A stretch of 64,000 bases of DNA from Naumovozyma dairenensis CBS 421 (GCF_000227115.2 NC_016485.2:1154025-1218024), one strand, 5' to 3'; shown: positions 48,056-58,947, counted from the first letter of the stretch. The notes: a model not told the origin generated them from the letters alone. Numbers and translations are program-made.

Positions 48056-48128
48056 AGCCCTGTAGGGGGCTCGAACCCCTAACCTTGTGATTAAGAGTCA
48101 CACGCGCTACCGATTGCGCCAACAAGGC
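48056..48128 (-). tRNA. tRNA-Lys(CUU)
   Basis: On the minus strand it reads GCCTTGTTGGCGCAATCGGT.. with anticodon CTT in the loop CTCTTAA and T-arm GGTTCGAGCCC. The acceptor stem GCCTTGT/ACAGGGC is paired with one G-U, and the discriminator is T. It is 73 bases, no intron, and T runs follow. A tRNA-Lys(CUU) gene lies near MAK32 on S. cerevisiae chromosome III as I recall, so it is probably syntenic. Confidence 0.97.
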
Positions 48129-48480
48129 TAATTTCTTGATATTGTGTAAGATATCCAATCGAGATAACGAAGCATTGGCGTCATGCCAAAGTGTCACAAA
48201 GAAGTATGTTTATTTTATTATTGTTTGAGTAATTACTGTCACGAAATTATGTGTCGTTATCAGTTAAGTAAGTCAAGAATTATTATTATGAAGTTTACCA
48301 GGTTCGAAGTAATGACCCGAACTATGTTATGCACCATACATGTTTGTAGCTGTATAACGTTTATTGAATTATAATTGAATATCGTTTGTTGAATTAAGTC
48401 TAATGCCATGCAAGTGTTATCTTATTATTATTAAGATTGTTTTTGATTGCAGCCACGTCTACGGTTTCGGCCGGCCATGC
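48129..48480. other. Gene-free stretch after tRNA-Lys
   Basis: This is upstream of the tRNA-Lys promoter. It contains GTATGT (48204), but no spliced gene can be built from it. No gene is supported. Confidence 0.5.
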
Positions 48481-48640
48481 GTACAAGAGTTATGTATTGG
48501 GTCGGTTAAGTTGTATGGTTTTGCTGAGTGTTTACTCAGGCGTTCTGGATTAGTCTCTCCTAATCAAACCTACAAGTATTTAGAGTGTCCTGCGGAGCAC
48601 CTAGTCGAAAGGACTTTGAGAGCGGTGTTCATGATTACGA
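48481..48640. ncRNA. Candidate structured RNA (hairpin cluster), strand unknown
   Basis: A more GC-rich island in AT-rich intergenic DNA with four hairpins in close succession: CTGAGT/ACTCAG (48524-48539), GATTAG/CTAATC (48548-48565), GTGTCC/GGAGCAC with a bulge (48585-48600) and AGTC/GACT (48603-48615). A 99-codon frame (48403-48702) overlaps it. I could not find box C/D motifs or a convincing H/ACA arrangement, so the class is open. It could also be a relic of a gene. Confidence 0.3.
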
Positions 48641-49174
48641 ATATTGTTTTATGCATGCATGACTTCAACGAGATACTATATGAACTTCTAGAATTTATTT
48701 GACTTACTAAGTTATTACTTTATTTAACATTATCCTAAGCCACAATTGTGTTGAACAACTAGTTGTGTGCCTGTGGAAGAAAGATACTACTAACCTTTAA
48801 TTTATTTCATTTTACTTTATTTTATTTCTATTTTTACCAATCCAGTGAATTACCGTGGAACAGAGAAGTTTAAAGTTTATTGAGGTCTGACATGAAACAA
48901 ATCTAAAACGACACGTATTATCCAAATTACCTATTACAGCTTTGTTAGAGAAAAGTAATGGCTAGTAAGAAAGGTTATTGACAAGAGAAAAAGTATTTTG
49001 GAAAGATTATAAAAGGACTGAAAGTTGGACTAGAATTAGAGGTATTTTAGTTAGTTATTTATATCTCTTTATTAGTTATTATTTATACTATATATAAAGA
49101 GAGCAACCCGAATCATCTATTTCGCTAGAATCCTAAATTCTACTCTCTGCCTTTAAGAAGTTTAGATTTTGATC
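48641..49174. other. Probable old LTR material
   Basis: AT-rich. It contains TATATATAAAGAGAGCAACC-like sequence at about 49090-49110, of the type found at the R start of Ty LTRs, and ends in the palindrome at 49175. The outer LTR border is not clear. Confidence 0.3.
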
Positions 49175-49225
49175 TATTATCGAACCCATATTTTACAATT
49201 GTTGTAAAATAAGGGTTCAATAATA
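49175..49225. repeat. 51-base imperfect palindrome, possible head-to-head LTR ends
   Basis: Two 24-base arms (49175-49198 and 49202-49225) separated by TTG, with two mismatches. The right arm reads TTGTAAAATAAGGGTTCAAT; the left arm is its near reverse complement. The sequence resembles the outer end of the LTR-like element at 42904 (TTGTATACTAG..TCGATAATA). It could be two LTR starts abutting, or a strong hairpin. Confidence 0.6.
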
Positions 49226-50179
49226 GAACATATTATTAGCCTCAAAAAATCTCTTCCTGCAACCTAGAAACAGCTTATCTATGAAATATTACTTCCTTCT
49301 CTTTCTAATAGACTTTCATTTTATCCATTGCTGTTCTATGATAAAAGTCTGAGAGGTATCTTGAATAATATACGTGTCGCTTTTTTTGTTTTGTTCTGAT
49401 ATCATAATTTTATTCGTATTCATTCTACGCTAATTGACTGGACAGATGTTAATAACGCGATAGAAACAAAGTAAGGTAGTAGTATCATATTTTACTACGG
49501 CAAGTAATTACTCGTTACCGAAATTATTGTGCAGGACTATAATAATAGGTTTCAGCGGACCAATTCTTGTTGATATCACTACTGCATAAAGCATAGTTCT
49601 TAACACTGTTCCCCAAGTCTTCTGACTTAAATAAGGACGGTCCAAAATTCTTGGATGCCTGATTAGAGGACACTAATCAAAAACACTCGAGAATACCATA
49701 CAACTTGATTATCATACATAACCTTGCATGAATGGTGTGGTGAAACAGTACACGTGCCTGCTCCAAGCAGCATTTAGTGATAACATGAAATATATATGAC
49801 ATCGAACCTTGTTGGTGCCTTAAAGGGACTATAATTCTTGGGAAAGGAGCAAAAAGATCATTTGACGCTGAAATATTAGGGCTAGAATTATATAATCTTG
49901 AATAAAGAAGACCAATCCAGAAAAAATGAAGTTGTTTGGCAACTAACAAGAATTGTTCAATGACGTCTACCGCGGAGATCAGAATTCTGTTCAATATGCC
50001 AAGGTCGCCTATTAAAGATCAGTGCGAATTTTGCTCTGGAAATCCATACAAAATCAAGCTAATTTGGACTCGGCAGTATCAATAATCTGTTACCTAAAAT
50101 TTTCACTATATTCTTGTTATAGTTGGGTCACTTGCGGGTACTTGTATATATACTTCGAAGACCATTAGGAAATCATACA

Positions 50180-50214
<35 letters not shown>

Positions 50215-50450
50215 GTTTATATATAATTTGAAGAAAGACGGGTAACACTTCTCTTCTCGATTTCTCGAAATCGTTTTGTTTTCGAAAATGGAGAAACAGC
50301 AATAGAAGTTGAATAAAGCAACAAACAACTGCTATAAGTTGGATAACCTTTTTTATTGACCCCAAAATAGTTGTTTGCCCATCTTTTTCAAACGTTTATG
50401 CTAAAAGGGCGTGCGTACCTAAACCGTTTGTGTATTGTAAATAGTAAAGA
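49226..50450. other. CWH43 upstream region
   Basis: 1.2 kb without a credible gene. It contains a (TA)n microsatellite at 50182-50210. The antisense frame 49677-49994 has no recognisable features. Confidence 0.5.
50182..50210. repeat. (TA)n dinucleotide repeat
   Basis: About 14 uninterrupted TA units. Confidence 0.95.
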
Positions 50451-53381
50451 ATGGTTACAATAAGCGGGAAAATCATTCCACTGATTCATACGATATGTGC
50501 TTCTTCGGCGTTTCTAGCTGCATTTGTCACAGGTTATACGCTTCATTTCCATAAAATTGTCACAAATGCTCATTATACCTATCCAGATGAATGGTTCCCA
50601 AGTGTTTCAGCAACAATAGGTGACAGATACCCTGAACGATCCATCTTTCAAATACTAATTGCATTGACAGCATTCCCAAGATTCCTTCTCTTATTGGGAC
50701 AATATTACTTAACTAATTCCGTAGCTACATTCATTATCGGTATATTGAGAACAGTGTCATGCGGTGGTTGGGTATACATTACAAGTACAGATGATCATGA
50801 TACTCATGACATTTTCATGATTATTTACATTATTTTGACCTTACCCTGGGATATCATGATAACTCGTTTATCTAAAACATCTGCTTTTAAAAAGGGTTTA
50901 ACAGCTACTATATTCTTTACAACTCTAGTTCCAATGATCTACTGGTATATTCAGCACCAAATTGAAAAAAGACCCGGTGCATATTCCATCTACGCTTATT
51001 TTGAATGGTCATTGATAATCCTTGATATTACATTCGATGCATTTTCTTACTCAGATTTTAAGAGCTTTAGCATTGTTTTGGATATGGGTAAAAATCCTAT
51101 AACAGGATTTTATCAAATCGGTGAGCTTGTCGCTAATGAGTCTGGTGAAAATAAACTCGTAGAAGAAACCATTGTTGAACAAGCTATCAAACAGTCTGAG
51201 CCTGTTCAGCAGGATGAAACTAAGAATGAATCTGATATTATTGACAAGAAAGAAGTTGCTGACAAGTCTTCTTACCCTTTCTCATATGATTCATTCTTTT
51301 ACCTCTTAACGAATACATTTAACTCTCTCATCTTCTGGTCAAACTTGACAGCTTTAACCTGCAGTATTTGGCATTTTCCACTTTGGTATATGGGTATATC
51401 TGGTTATGAAGCTGCGATATTAGGATACTTAGGTCCAATTATCCTCTATCTTCCATTTATGCCAACCATCATTTTCCATTATGGTATACTTTTAGGAGGG
51501 TTAACTACTATTGGTGCATTCTTGATTAATACACCAGAAACAAGATTAATCACAGTATCAATCGGAACAGCAATTACAATGGGTTATTTCACTCAAAATT
51601 TAAGAACAATTCAAAACATTGAAACAAAATTTGCCTTCGCGTTTACTTGGGCTCTTGGATTAGCTATCTCTGTTGTCTTAAAGATGGGCTTCTACTCGAA
51701 TAATCCGATATGGCCAATTTTGAACGAAACAATGGCGGTCATAACTATTTTAGGTATGTATTTTGGTCATCTAGTTTTTGGGATGTTGACTCCATTTACA
51801 AATCAAATTCATAAATCACAGAAGGCTTCAATGTCACTAGTGAACAAGTCAAACTGTCTTTTCGTTCATAAGTTAGCCATTTCACTTGGATTTGGTTCTC
51901 TTGTTTTTGGAATCCATCAATTAATGACGGATGCTTCAACGACAATATACTGGTCATGGGAAGGTTATAATGAAAGAGGACAAGGTCCATTAGCCTGGCC
52001 ATGGAGTGCCTTAACTTGTCTCGTAATGCTTGTAGCTGTTCTCACAAGTTATAAGTTCTCAACTAGTCCATTGTTCCCTTCATTGTTTTTGGTTTTGTCT
52101 ACTGCTGTTTTGTGTAACAGAGCCATCGTTGAATGGAATAAATACATATTTGGTGGATTGCTCTACATCATTGCAATGATTTGGTTGATTCCTATCTTCT
52201 TTAATGCGCTGTCTTTGCTTAATTCAATTTGGGTTTTTGTCTTTGGGTTTTTTACTTATATCATCCTTGTTCTAGCTCATGTTTGGGTTGTGGCTTATGC
52301 CTTTGTTCCATTTGGATGGTTGTTAAGAGAAAGGATTGAAACGGTCCTATCAATCTCTACACTTTTAATCTTAATGGGTGTTGTTTCATCTAGTGCGTTA
52401 GTTTCAAATAATACAGCAATGATTCCAACTCTAAGCAAAAAATTCATCAAAATTATTGCCCTATTTTCAGTCTTAGTCTTGTCCTTAATCGCAACTTTAA
52501 CATACCAAATTAGACCCACTGGTGTTCCACAACCATATCATCCGGAATCACGTCTGTTCACAGCAGGTATTTGGACAATTCATTTTGGCCTGGATAATGA
52601 TATGTGGGCATCCGAAGATCGCATGAGCTCGTTAATCAAAGATATGGAATTAGATTTTGTAGGATTATTAGAAACTGATACACAACGTATCACTATGGGT
52701 AACAGAGATTTAACTAGTAAATTAGCTCATGATTTGAATATGTATGCGGATTTTGGACCCGGGCCTAACAAACATACTTGGGGTTGTCTATTATTATCAA
52801 AATTCCCAATTATTAATTCCACACACCATTTATTACCATCACCTGATGGTGAGTTAGCACCAGCTATCCATGCTGTTGTAAAGACATATGATGACATTCT
52901 AGTGGATGTTTTTGTTTTCCATAGTGGTCAAGAAGAAGATATTGAAGACAGAAGATTACAAAGTGAAGGCATGGCCGCCTTAATGGGGTCTACTGATCGT
53001 CCAAGTATTTTATTAAGTTATTTGGTTACTGAACCTGGTGTGGGTAATTATAACACGTATGTTAGTGAGAGATCCGGTATGCATGATATTGACCCTACAG
53101 ACTCTGATAGATGGTGTGAGTACATTTTATACAAAGGTTTAAGAAGAACTGGGTATGCTAGAGTTTCTAGAGGTACTATTACCGACACAGAATTACAAGT
53201 TGGTAAATTCCAAGTATTAAGTAAAGATGAAACAAAAAGGTATGGTTCTTCCATATACAGATATGAACATGTCGATGAACCACAAGCAGAAGATATGAAA
53301 TTCCCAGATAAATTTAATGGAGACGGTGAAAGAGGACATTTTTACCATGTTTTCGATAAACCTCGTTATTACGATTTTTGA
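50451..53381 (+). CDS. CWH43: CWH43, GPI-anchor lipid remodelling protein (ceramide)
   Basis: A 976-residue multispanning ER protein (S. cerevisiae Cwh43, YCR017C, 953 aa) that exchanges the lipid of GPI anchors for ceramide. The N-terminal part is FRAG1/PGAP2-like: [21 protein letters not shown], then several membrane segments to about residue 205. A hydrophilic linker (215-275) and a second membrane block of about 10-12 helices (280-690) follow. The C-terminal lumenal domain from about 700 ([33 protein letters not shown]..) belongs to the endonuclease/exonuclease/phosphatase superfamily. In S. cerevisiae it is next to the MAK32 block as well. Confidence 0.95.
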   Translation: MVTISGKIIPLIHTICASSAFLAAFVTGYTLHFHKIVTNAHYTYPDEWFPSVSATIGDRYPERSIFQILIALTAFPRFLLLLGQYYLTNSVATFIIGILRTVSCGGWVYITSTDDHDTHDIFMIIYIILTLPWDIMITRLSKTSAFKKGLTATIFFTTLVPMIYWYIQHQIEKRPGAYSIYAYFEWSLIILDITFDAFSYSDFKSFSIVLDMGKNPITGFYQIGELVANESGENKLVEETIVEQAIKQSEPVQQDETKNESDIIDKKEVADKSSYPFSYDSFFYLLTNTFNSLIFWSNLTALTCSIWHFPLWYMGISGYEAAILGYLGPIILYLPFMPTIIFHYGILLGGLTTIGAFLINTPETRLITVSIGTAITMGYFTQNLRTIQNIETKFAFAFTWALGLAISVVLKMGFYSNNPIWPILNETMAVITILGMYFGHLVFGMLTPFTNQIHKSQKASMSLVNKSNCLFVHKLAISLGFGSLVFGIHQLMTDASTTIYWSWEGYNERGQGPLAWPWSALTCLVMLVAVLTSYKFSTSPLFPSLFLVLSTAVLCNRAIVEWNKYIFGGLLYIIAMIWLIPIFFNALSLLNSIWVFVFGFFTYIILVLAHVWVVAYAFVPFGWLLRERIETVLSISTLLILMGVVSSSALVSNNTAMIPTLSKKFIKIIALFSVLVLSLIATLTYQIRPTGVPQPYHPESRLFTAGIWTIHFGLDNDMWASEDRMSSLIKDMELDFVGLLETDTQRITMGNRDLTSKLAHDLNMYADFGPGPNKHTWGCLLLSKFPIINSTHHLLPSPDGELAPAIHAVVKTYDDILVDVFVFHSGQEEDIEDRRLQSEGMAALMGSTDRPSILLSYLVTEPGVGNYNTYVSERSGMHDIDPTDSDRWCEYILYKGLRRTGYARVSRGTITDTELQVGKFQVLSKDETKRYGSSIYRYEHVDEPQAEDMKFPDKFNGDGERGHFYHVFDKPRYYDF

Positions 53382-56308
53382 AGATATGATATATTTAGAC
53401 AACAGCGAATAGCGGATATATAATTTGTTTTATAGCTTTAGCATTGCTATTCTAAAATATTTATTAATAAAAAATAAAGACTTTCTATTAAATAAACTTG
53501 ACTTTAGATAATGTTCAGTTTCTGTCATGATTCATGTGTGGGTAGTTTTGACCTTACTTAATTTTTTCGGTTTCGAAAAAATTTCTCGTGCGTGTTACTT
53601 TTTCTCGGGAACTTCACAAAGATATCTAAGTATATAAGAAACCAAATTTTCACAACTCAAATATGACATTGTTTACTTGCAGTATTTCTTGGAAGAAATT
53701 TGTTTTTCAAATAAACCACATTCAAAAATTAGTTGCCAGCCTATATTAACCTGATATTTTTCAATGTTCCTCTATTTGAATAGTATCTGTAATATAATAT
53801 CCTTATTATTCCAGGGTTGGCATAGATAGAAAATTGCACCGTTTGAGTCAGCTCTGTTTAAATTTCTACATTGAGTCGATATAGAAGTGTGTGAACATTT
53901 TTACTGTATAAATTTATACATAAACTTTCAGCTATCCATGAGACCAGAGAGTAACGCACCAATCTGTTTCATTGTGAACGATCCACAAATAGAATTTTCT
54001 AACGATAGACTAGGTATATTATACATACACCATGGTTAGTTCCAAAGTCAACCAGATATCCTGATACTTACCCTCTTATAGACTTCCGCTACCTAACGTG
54101 GAGTCTTAGTCTAGACGCCCATTGTAGCAGCGCTGTTAGCTTCTGGGCTTAAAGGCACAACGATAGTTTATTTCCATTATATGGTACAATAGTATATTTG
54201 TATCGTCATTTTTCTAACAGCCTTTCTAAATATTCAAATATTTTCATATGCCAATGGCAAGAGAAGGTTATCCTACAATTCCTATAATATGGCCTGTAAA
54301 TTATAAATTAAAAGAGAATCCGGTACTCATCTTCACAACAAGACCGTTGCTTTCTTGAAGTAATATCTTAATACAAAATAATGATATAGATTTACAAACT
54401 CTTTCAATGAAGTGTATTGATTGTTTCTATAGTTACCATAGTTTCATATATCGCAAAAAATATCAACTCACATACGTTTTACTGTTTCCTTACTTCGTTT
54501 ATGGTCAATTGGGAAGTGAAGACGGTATTAAAGGGAAAAAGATGTTACTGAACTTACCGTTGTACTATAGAATCTGCTAGAACCGAATATTCTATAGATG
54601 CATAGGATAAGAATATTAAGAGCAAGATTAGTCATAGAGTAGATCCAAGATAGAACATAAGTTCTGGAACTCTATGGAACATTACGAAATATGATTCTAG
54701 AAAATAATAGAAAAGTTGTAGAATATTCTAGAAAAATTTATGATTAGAATAGGCTTATCCGACTACGTCTGAATATCTCCGGTTCTTATGTGAAGATAAT
54801 ATTTCTGTCCAAATGAGAAATTATATAAAGGACATGAAATGCAAGAATGTTAGGTATTAGTTTAAATACACTTTTAATTATATAATATATAAAAAACCAC
54901 GAAGAAAACATTGTATATTATTAATAAATGATTGAAACATATAAATCTGATATTGCTCCACAAGATAAGATCCCAAAATCTCATCAGAATCAATTGATTT
55001 TAAAAACAAAAATTTCATTTTTATTTACTTTTACCTATCCTTAATTTAATAATAGTTAACTTTTCTCCACTTCTAATACCAAAATACTAAAAAGTATAAA
55101 ATAAACAAACAGTGATAATTTGTAAGGTTGATTTAGTTGCTCCAAACTATATCTATGTTAACAGACTTAAGGATGGGGTAGTATAAGCTGAATACTAGTT
55201 ATATCCTGACCAAGTATAACGAGGATCCTAATAAATATATTACCCGCATATGCGACACGCCGAGCTTGACGAACCTTTCAAGAACTTCTAATGAGAACTT
55301 TGCAAATGAAGCTACTTCAGAGAACGTTATCAATCTTAGAGCCCTTTAGGTATTCACCATATCACATTGTTATCCCAGTGCTCATTATATAACCGAACCT
55401 ATAATACTATTATACCTGAACGTATTGATAGATAACCCTGAATTCGCAATAAGAAGTAAATTGCATCTAACATAATTCCGGTTTTGTGTTGGAATTTTAA
55501 TAAATATTAAATCATGTCGTATAACACAATGTCATGTGCCATTTAATTTCATGAGAATATAAACGGGGCATTTTCTCTGACATATGCTTCACAAAACAAT
55601 ACATTTCTCTCACACAAGAGGGGAGGAGCAGAGTGTCCCCAAAGGGACGTTTCTGAAATAAATAACAACTGTAACACCGTGGTACTCTCTTACACTTTAT
55701 TTTTTGTTTATCGACAGTTTGGACCCAAAGCTGACAATAAAAAAATGCTGATATAGCATGAGGCAAGTGGTTCTCTCTATTTCTTAGTAATAGTTTGAAT
55801 TAAACCATAAGTTTCATCTTTCCGACGATTCTTCTTTGGGCAAGGATTGCTGGTCAACCACCCGTGTGAAATCTCTTTTAACTCACACTTTTTCTTGAAC
55901 AATCTCAACTTAAAAACCAAAAGAATCAAATCTAAACGGTGGAGTCGTTTTAGTTTGTAAGCAAAGAAAAAGAGGACACCTGCACCCTAATCCTAATTAA
56001 AGAAGTAGTTCTTTCAGAAACACTATTGTTTTTCGTAGCGCAAGACAGATAGGTATTGCAACGTGCCAACACGAATATGTAAGGTCGGTAAGTACAAGTC
56101 AAAACGAGTACAACCTCTTAGTAACAGGTGTATAGTGGGTATGATAACTGAATACGAACACCTACATTATGCGCGAACTTTGTGACGTTACAATTTTATA
56201 CGTTCTTCAGTACACCTCTAAGATGAGATTTGTATATTAGATAGATCTATAGACACAATTTGTTACAACCAGTTATTGTCTACGTAAAGTCTACTTAGGT
56301 TAATTGCA
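53382..56308. other. 2.9-kb gene-free region
   Basis: AT-rich with no credible coding frame; the longest (55512-55766, minus) is unlike any family I know. Near 54660-54760 TTCTAGAA and AGAATATTC occur several times, as in degenerate LTR sequence. A TGTTGGAATTTTAATAAATA at about 55487 resembles a Ty LTR start but I find no matching end. Probably accumulated repeat remains. Confidence 0.45.
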
Positions 56309-56314
56309 TTCAAG

Positions 56315-56599
56315 TCATGCCTCTTGCAATTGGTTTACTTCAACTTGTTCTCGTTTTTCTAAGAAAAAGTCGAACTGTTCTTTTTTGATCTCCGGATTAC
56401 AAGAGTCGTTTACGGAGTTATCTCGGCACTTTTTCTCGACCTGTTTCTTGAATATAGCGTCAATCCAGGAAACGTATACGTGGGAACGTAGTCGTAACAT
56501 CTCGTTACAACCTTCGTTAAAGGCACTAGAAAAGACATTATGACTTCTTTGTCGAAAGAAGGGCCTGAAGAACCCAACATAAGAATGTGGGGTCAACAA
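56315..56599 (-). pseudogene. Unrecognised 94-codon ORF, probably a gene relic
   Basis: The frame ends ..WIDAIFKKQVEKKCRD, then CNPEIKKEQFDFFLEKREQV and a short tail, charged and helical. The last 70 residues are repeated in the left arm at 41297-41509, where single-base indels break the frame. The first 20 residues (MLTPHSYVGFFRPFFRQ) look non-coding. I suspect the 3' end of a subtelomeric-family gene carried along with the PAU-like gene, but I cannot name the family. Confidence 0.35.
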
Positions 56600-57176
56600 T
56601 ATTCTGCGAAGGCTCTGTACTGTTTCAAGGTTATATGAACGTACCGAGTTAAAAATAGCCCATTGTTTTTTCGTAAGCCAAGTATTTCCAGATTGAAATA
56701 TACGTTTATAGTATACACGCTGAACTTAATGTTGACATGGTAACAGGTAGATCGACTAACTAATTGCTAGACGAGGAGGAACGAAAAATTGTTGAAGATG
56801 TGTTGAAGTTGCAATCAACATACCTAATTCAAGCAAAATGTGTAACGAGGACTTAGCAGTACATCGTACTTAATTATCTCTCGTATTTTGGCAATGACGA
56901 AGACTCTATAGTAAGGTTCGATCATCAAACGGTTTATTTGGCAATGACCACAAATTCAGTAAGGTTAGATCATTAAATGGCTCAACTCCAAAGTTGGTAA
57001 AAGAAATTCAAGAAAATAAACATATAAAAAGGCAGATATAATGTGGTATCTTAGCAATAGAGTTGTTCTTCTTTCCCTTTAAGGTTTTTGGTAACAAGAC
57101 GAAAAAAGCATCAAAAAAACACATAACTTTTTTTTACCAAAACAACTTCCTCAAAACAAACAACCGCGAACCAAAA

Positions 57177-57545
57177 ATGAACACCAAAGCTGCCGCCTTA
57201 TTAGCCACCCTTGCCATTGTTGCTCCTTCCGTTGCTTCTGCTGCCCCAGCATCCCCAAGTGCCGGTGAAGTTACTGAATTGAATGTCTTATTAAACGATG
57301 TCAAGTCTAACTTGAATGAATACATTTCTCTAGCTTTCACCCCAGGCTCTGGTGTGTCCTTATTCAACTTACCAGCCGGTGTGTTGGATGTCGGTTTGGC
57401 CATTGCCGGTGCTACTGACGATTCCTACACTACTTTGTACTCCAAGGTTGATTTTGCCGGTGTTGATAAGATGATTACCAAGTTACCATGGTACTCTTCC
57501 AGAATTGAACCTGCCATTGAATCTGCTATTTTAGGCTCTAACTAG
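57177..57545 (+). CDS. PAU/seripauperin-type cell-wall protein (SRP1/TIP1 family)
   Basis: The frame is open from 57063, but the first ATG in good context is 57177, giving 122 residues, the usual size of Pau proteins (120-124). It has a signal peptide (MNTKAAALLATLAIVAPSVA, cleavage after about residue 22) and one SRP1/TIP1 domain (ELNVLLNDVKSNLNEYISLA .. MITKLPWYSSRIEPAI). It lacks the Ser/Thr-rich GPI tail of Tir and Dan proteins, so it is probably secreted or loosely wall-bound. In S. cerevisiae these genes are mostly subtelomeric and induced by anaerobiosis and cold. Codons are strongly optimised, which suggests high expression. It lies inside an inverted-repeat arm, and a second copy is partly hidden by the gap at 41195. 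Confidence 0.9.
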   Translation: MNTKAAALLATLAIVAPSVASAAPASPSAGEVTELNVLLNDVKSNLNEYISLAFTPGSGVSLFNLPAGVLDVGLAIAGATDDSYTTLYSKVDFAGVDKMITKLPWYSSRIEPAIESAILGSN

Positions 57546-57930
57546 AGGAATGAATGGTCTACGATCTCTTTCTTTTTACTGCTTCATCTAGACAGTGATA
57601 TGTATTTCAATTTTTCTTTATGTCCGCTTATTGATTTTGTGATGGATTATCTTAAACAAAAAGAAAATAATGCATGATATATACGATATATATATATACA
57701 AATAGAATAAAGTTTAATAGAATATTATTTTTCTTTTTAACAATAATCGATGTTCTTCCTTTATAGGCCAGGTATTAAGCTACTATAGTGTGGCGTTTTT
57801 TTTGGGCTGATCAGTACTCTATCAAATGAACAGTTCAAATCTAGCGGCGCTACCATTTACATTGAAGGTTAACATGGCGTCAGCTAGGCCTTTAGTTATG
57901 ATTCAAAATTGCAGACTCCTGGAATATGTT
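57546..57930. other. 3' flank of the PAU-like gene
   Basis: Repeat sequence shared with the left arm up to 57909. It has (TA)n near 57690 and a T8 run near 57799 that differs in length by one between arms. There is no further gene. Confidence 0.6.
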
Positions 57931-58724
57931 CTTGCCCGAACAATATTCAAGATAAAGGTACTATTAATATTCTATGATAAAGGTCTAGACATCCAGTTTG
58001 GTACAACTTCTTCTATAACAAACATGAACTGATTACCAGCTATGGAAGGAACGCGAGCGAATACCGGCATCAATCGCGTCGCGACGCGATTGATGAATAC
58101 CAAATTAGTCAATCAATTCACATGGCAACGATAAAATTGTGACGACCAATTCTACCATGGACAAGAATATAACTAGACCCATAACTCGAGGTATCGATTC
58201 TTCTTCCTCCTGTTATTATTTTTATATTATTATTTTATATATACATTTTATTTACTATTTATTTTTAATAGAGCCGAACTCTTTTACATACATTAAAACT
58301 AGGATGTTAACCTACTCTTCTCATACTTCATAACTAGGACAACTCTTAATCCATAAATAGAATTGCTGGAAATAAGATATAACTGTCCTTTGGATCAGTT
58401 AGATTGGGAGAAATATGTGTGGCAATGATACTCACACATTTTCAAGGTATAACCAGTCGTCCTCTTTTAGCATTTGCCAAAGAGTCCTATATATAACGTA
58501 TATATAACGTAAATATATATCTGTATTCCTCTCATATATTTGATCTCTCGATGATATCTCATTATGAAAATTTTCTTTTTCCTTGCCGCCTCGCCATATC
58601 TACTGTACGTACGTTACGACAATATTGTGTGTCTGAAACTAATGTCCTTCTAGCAAATCGACATATATGTACCATATATTCCAATAGGAATCTTAGGATT
58701 AACAGGAAACGCTGCTTCCGAGCG
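57931..58724 (+). repeat. LTR-like repeat A, right copy, interrupted by LTR B
   Basis: Inverted, diverged copy of 38774-39253. It holds a perfect 28-base palindrome (58068-58095), a TATA-like AGAATATAACTAGACCC, and is split by the solo LTR 58364-58686, which is flanked by AGAAT/GGAAT. It ends about 150 bases upstream of tRNA-Val. Confidence 0.5.
58364..58686 (+). mobile_element. Solo LTR, family B, right copy
   Basis: 323 bases matching 39588-39898 in the same direction. It begins TGCTGGAAATAAGATATAAC and ends ATATATTCCAATA. The flanks AGAAT (58359-58363) and GGAAT (58687-58691) fit a 5-base target duplication with one change. The uninterrupted copy of repeat A at 38774-39253 has GGAAT at the same place, which shows that this LTR inserted into repeat A. 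Confidence 0.8.
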
Positions 58725-58873
58725 GTTTCAAACAAAGTTGCTGTAATACTCACTCCGCGGCAATCCAATAGAATCTTCCTTCGAAGACTGAAGTTTAGTC
58801 ATTTAGGTCACTTATACATGTTATATATTTTTGATACTAAATTATGTTAAGGGAAAGAAAACTAAGAAAATAA

Positions 58874-58947
58874 GGTTTCGTGGTCTAGTCGGTTATGGCA
58901 TCTGCTTAACACGCAGAACGTCCCCAGTTCGATCCTGGGCGAAATCA
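58874..58947 (+). tRNA. tRNA-Val(AAC)
   Basis: It reads GGTTTCGTGGTCTAGTCGGT.. with anticodon AAC in the loop CTTAACA and T-arm AGTTCGATCCT. The acceptor stem GGTTTCG/CGAAATC is paired with one G-U, and the discriminator is A. It is 74 bases without intron, followed by T6. Confidence 0.97.

Larger units (their letters stand above)
56309..57909 (+). repeat. Inner inverted-repeat arm, right (complete) copy
   Basis: A 1.6-kb unit. Its ends match, in inverted direction, 41295-41515 and 40746-41194 of the left arm; the middle of the left copy lies in the N gap. It contains an unrecognised frame on the minus strand (56315-56599) and the intact PAU-like gene. Confidence 0.85.

Noticed and set aside
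48183..48845. Possible spliced gene: ATG with GTATGT 5' splice site at 48204, branch point TACTAAC at 48788-48794 and a 3' AG at 48844-48845
   Set aside because: After splicing the next codon is TGA, and the other two frames of the supposed second exon stop within a few codons. The signals are probably chance in AT-rich DNA.
55487..55520. TGTTGGAATTTTAATAAATA as a Ty LTR start
   Set aside because: I found neither a matching TTCCAACA end at LTR distance nor a second copy in the window.
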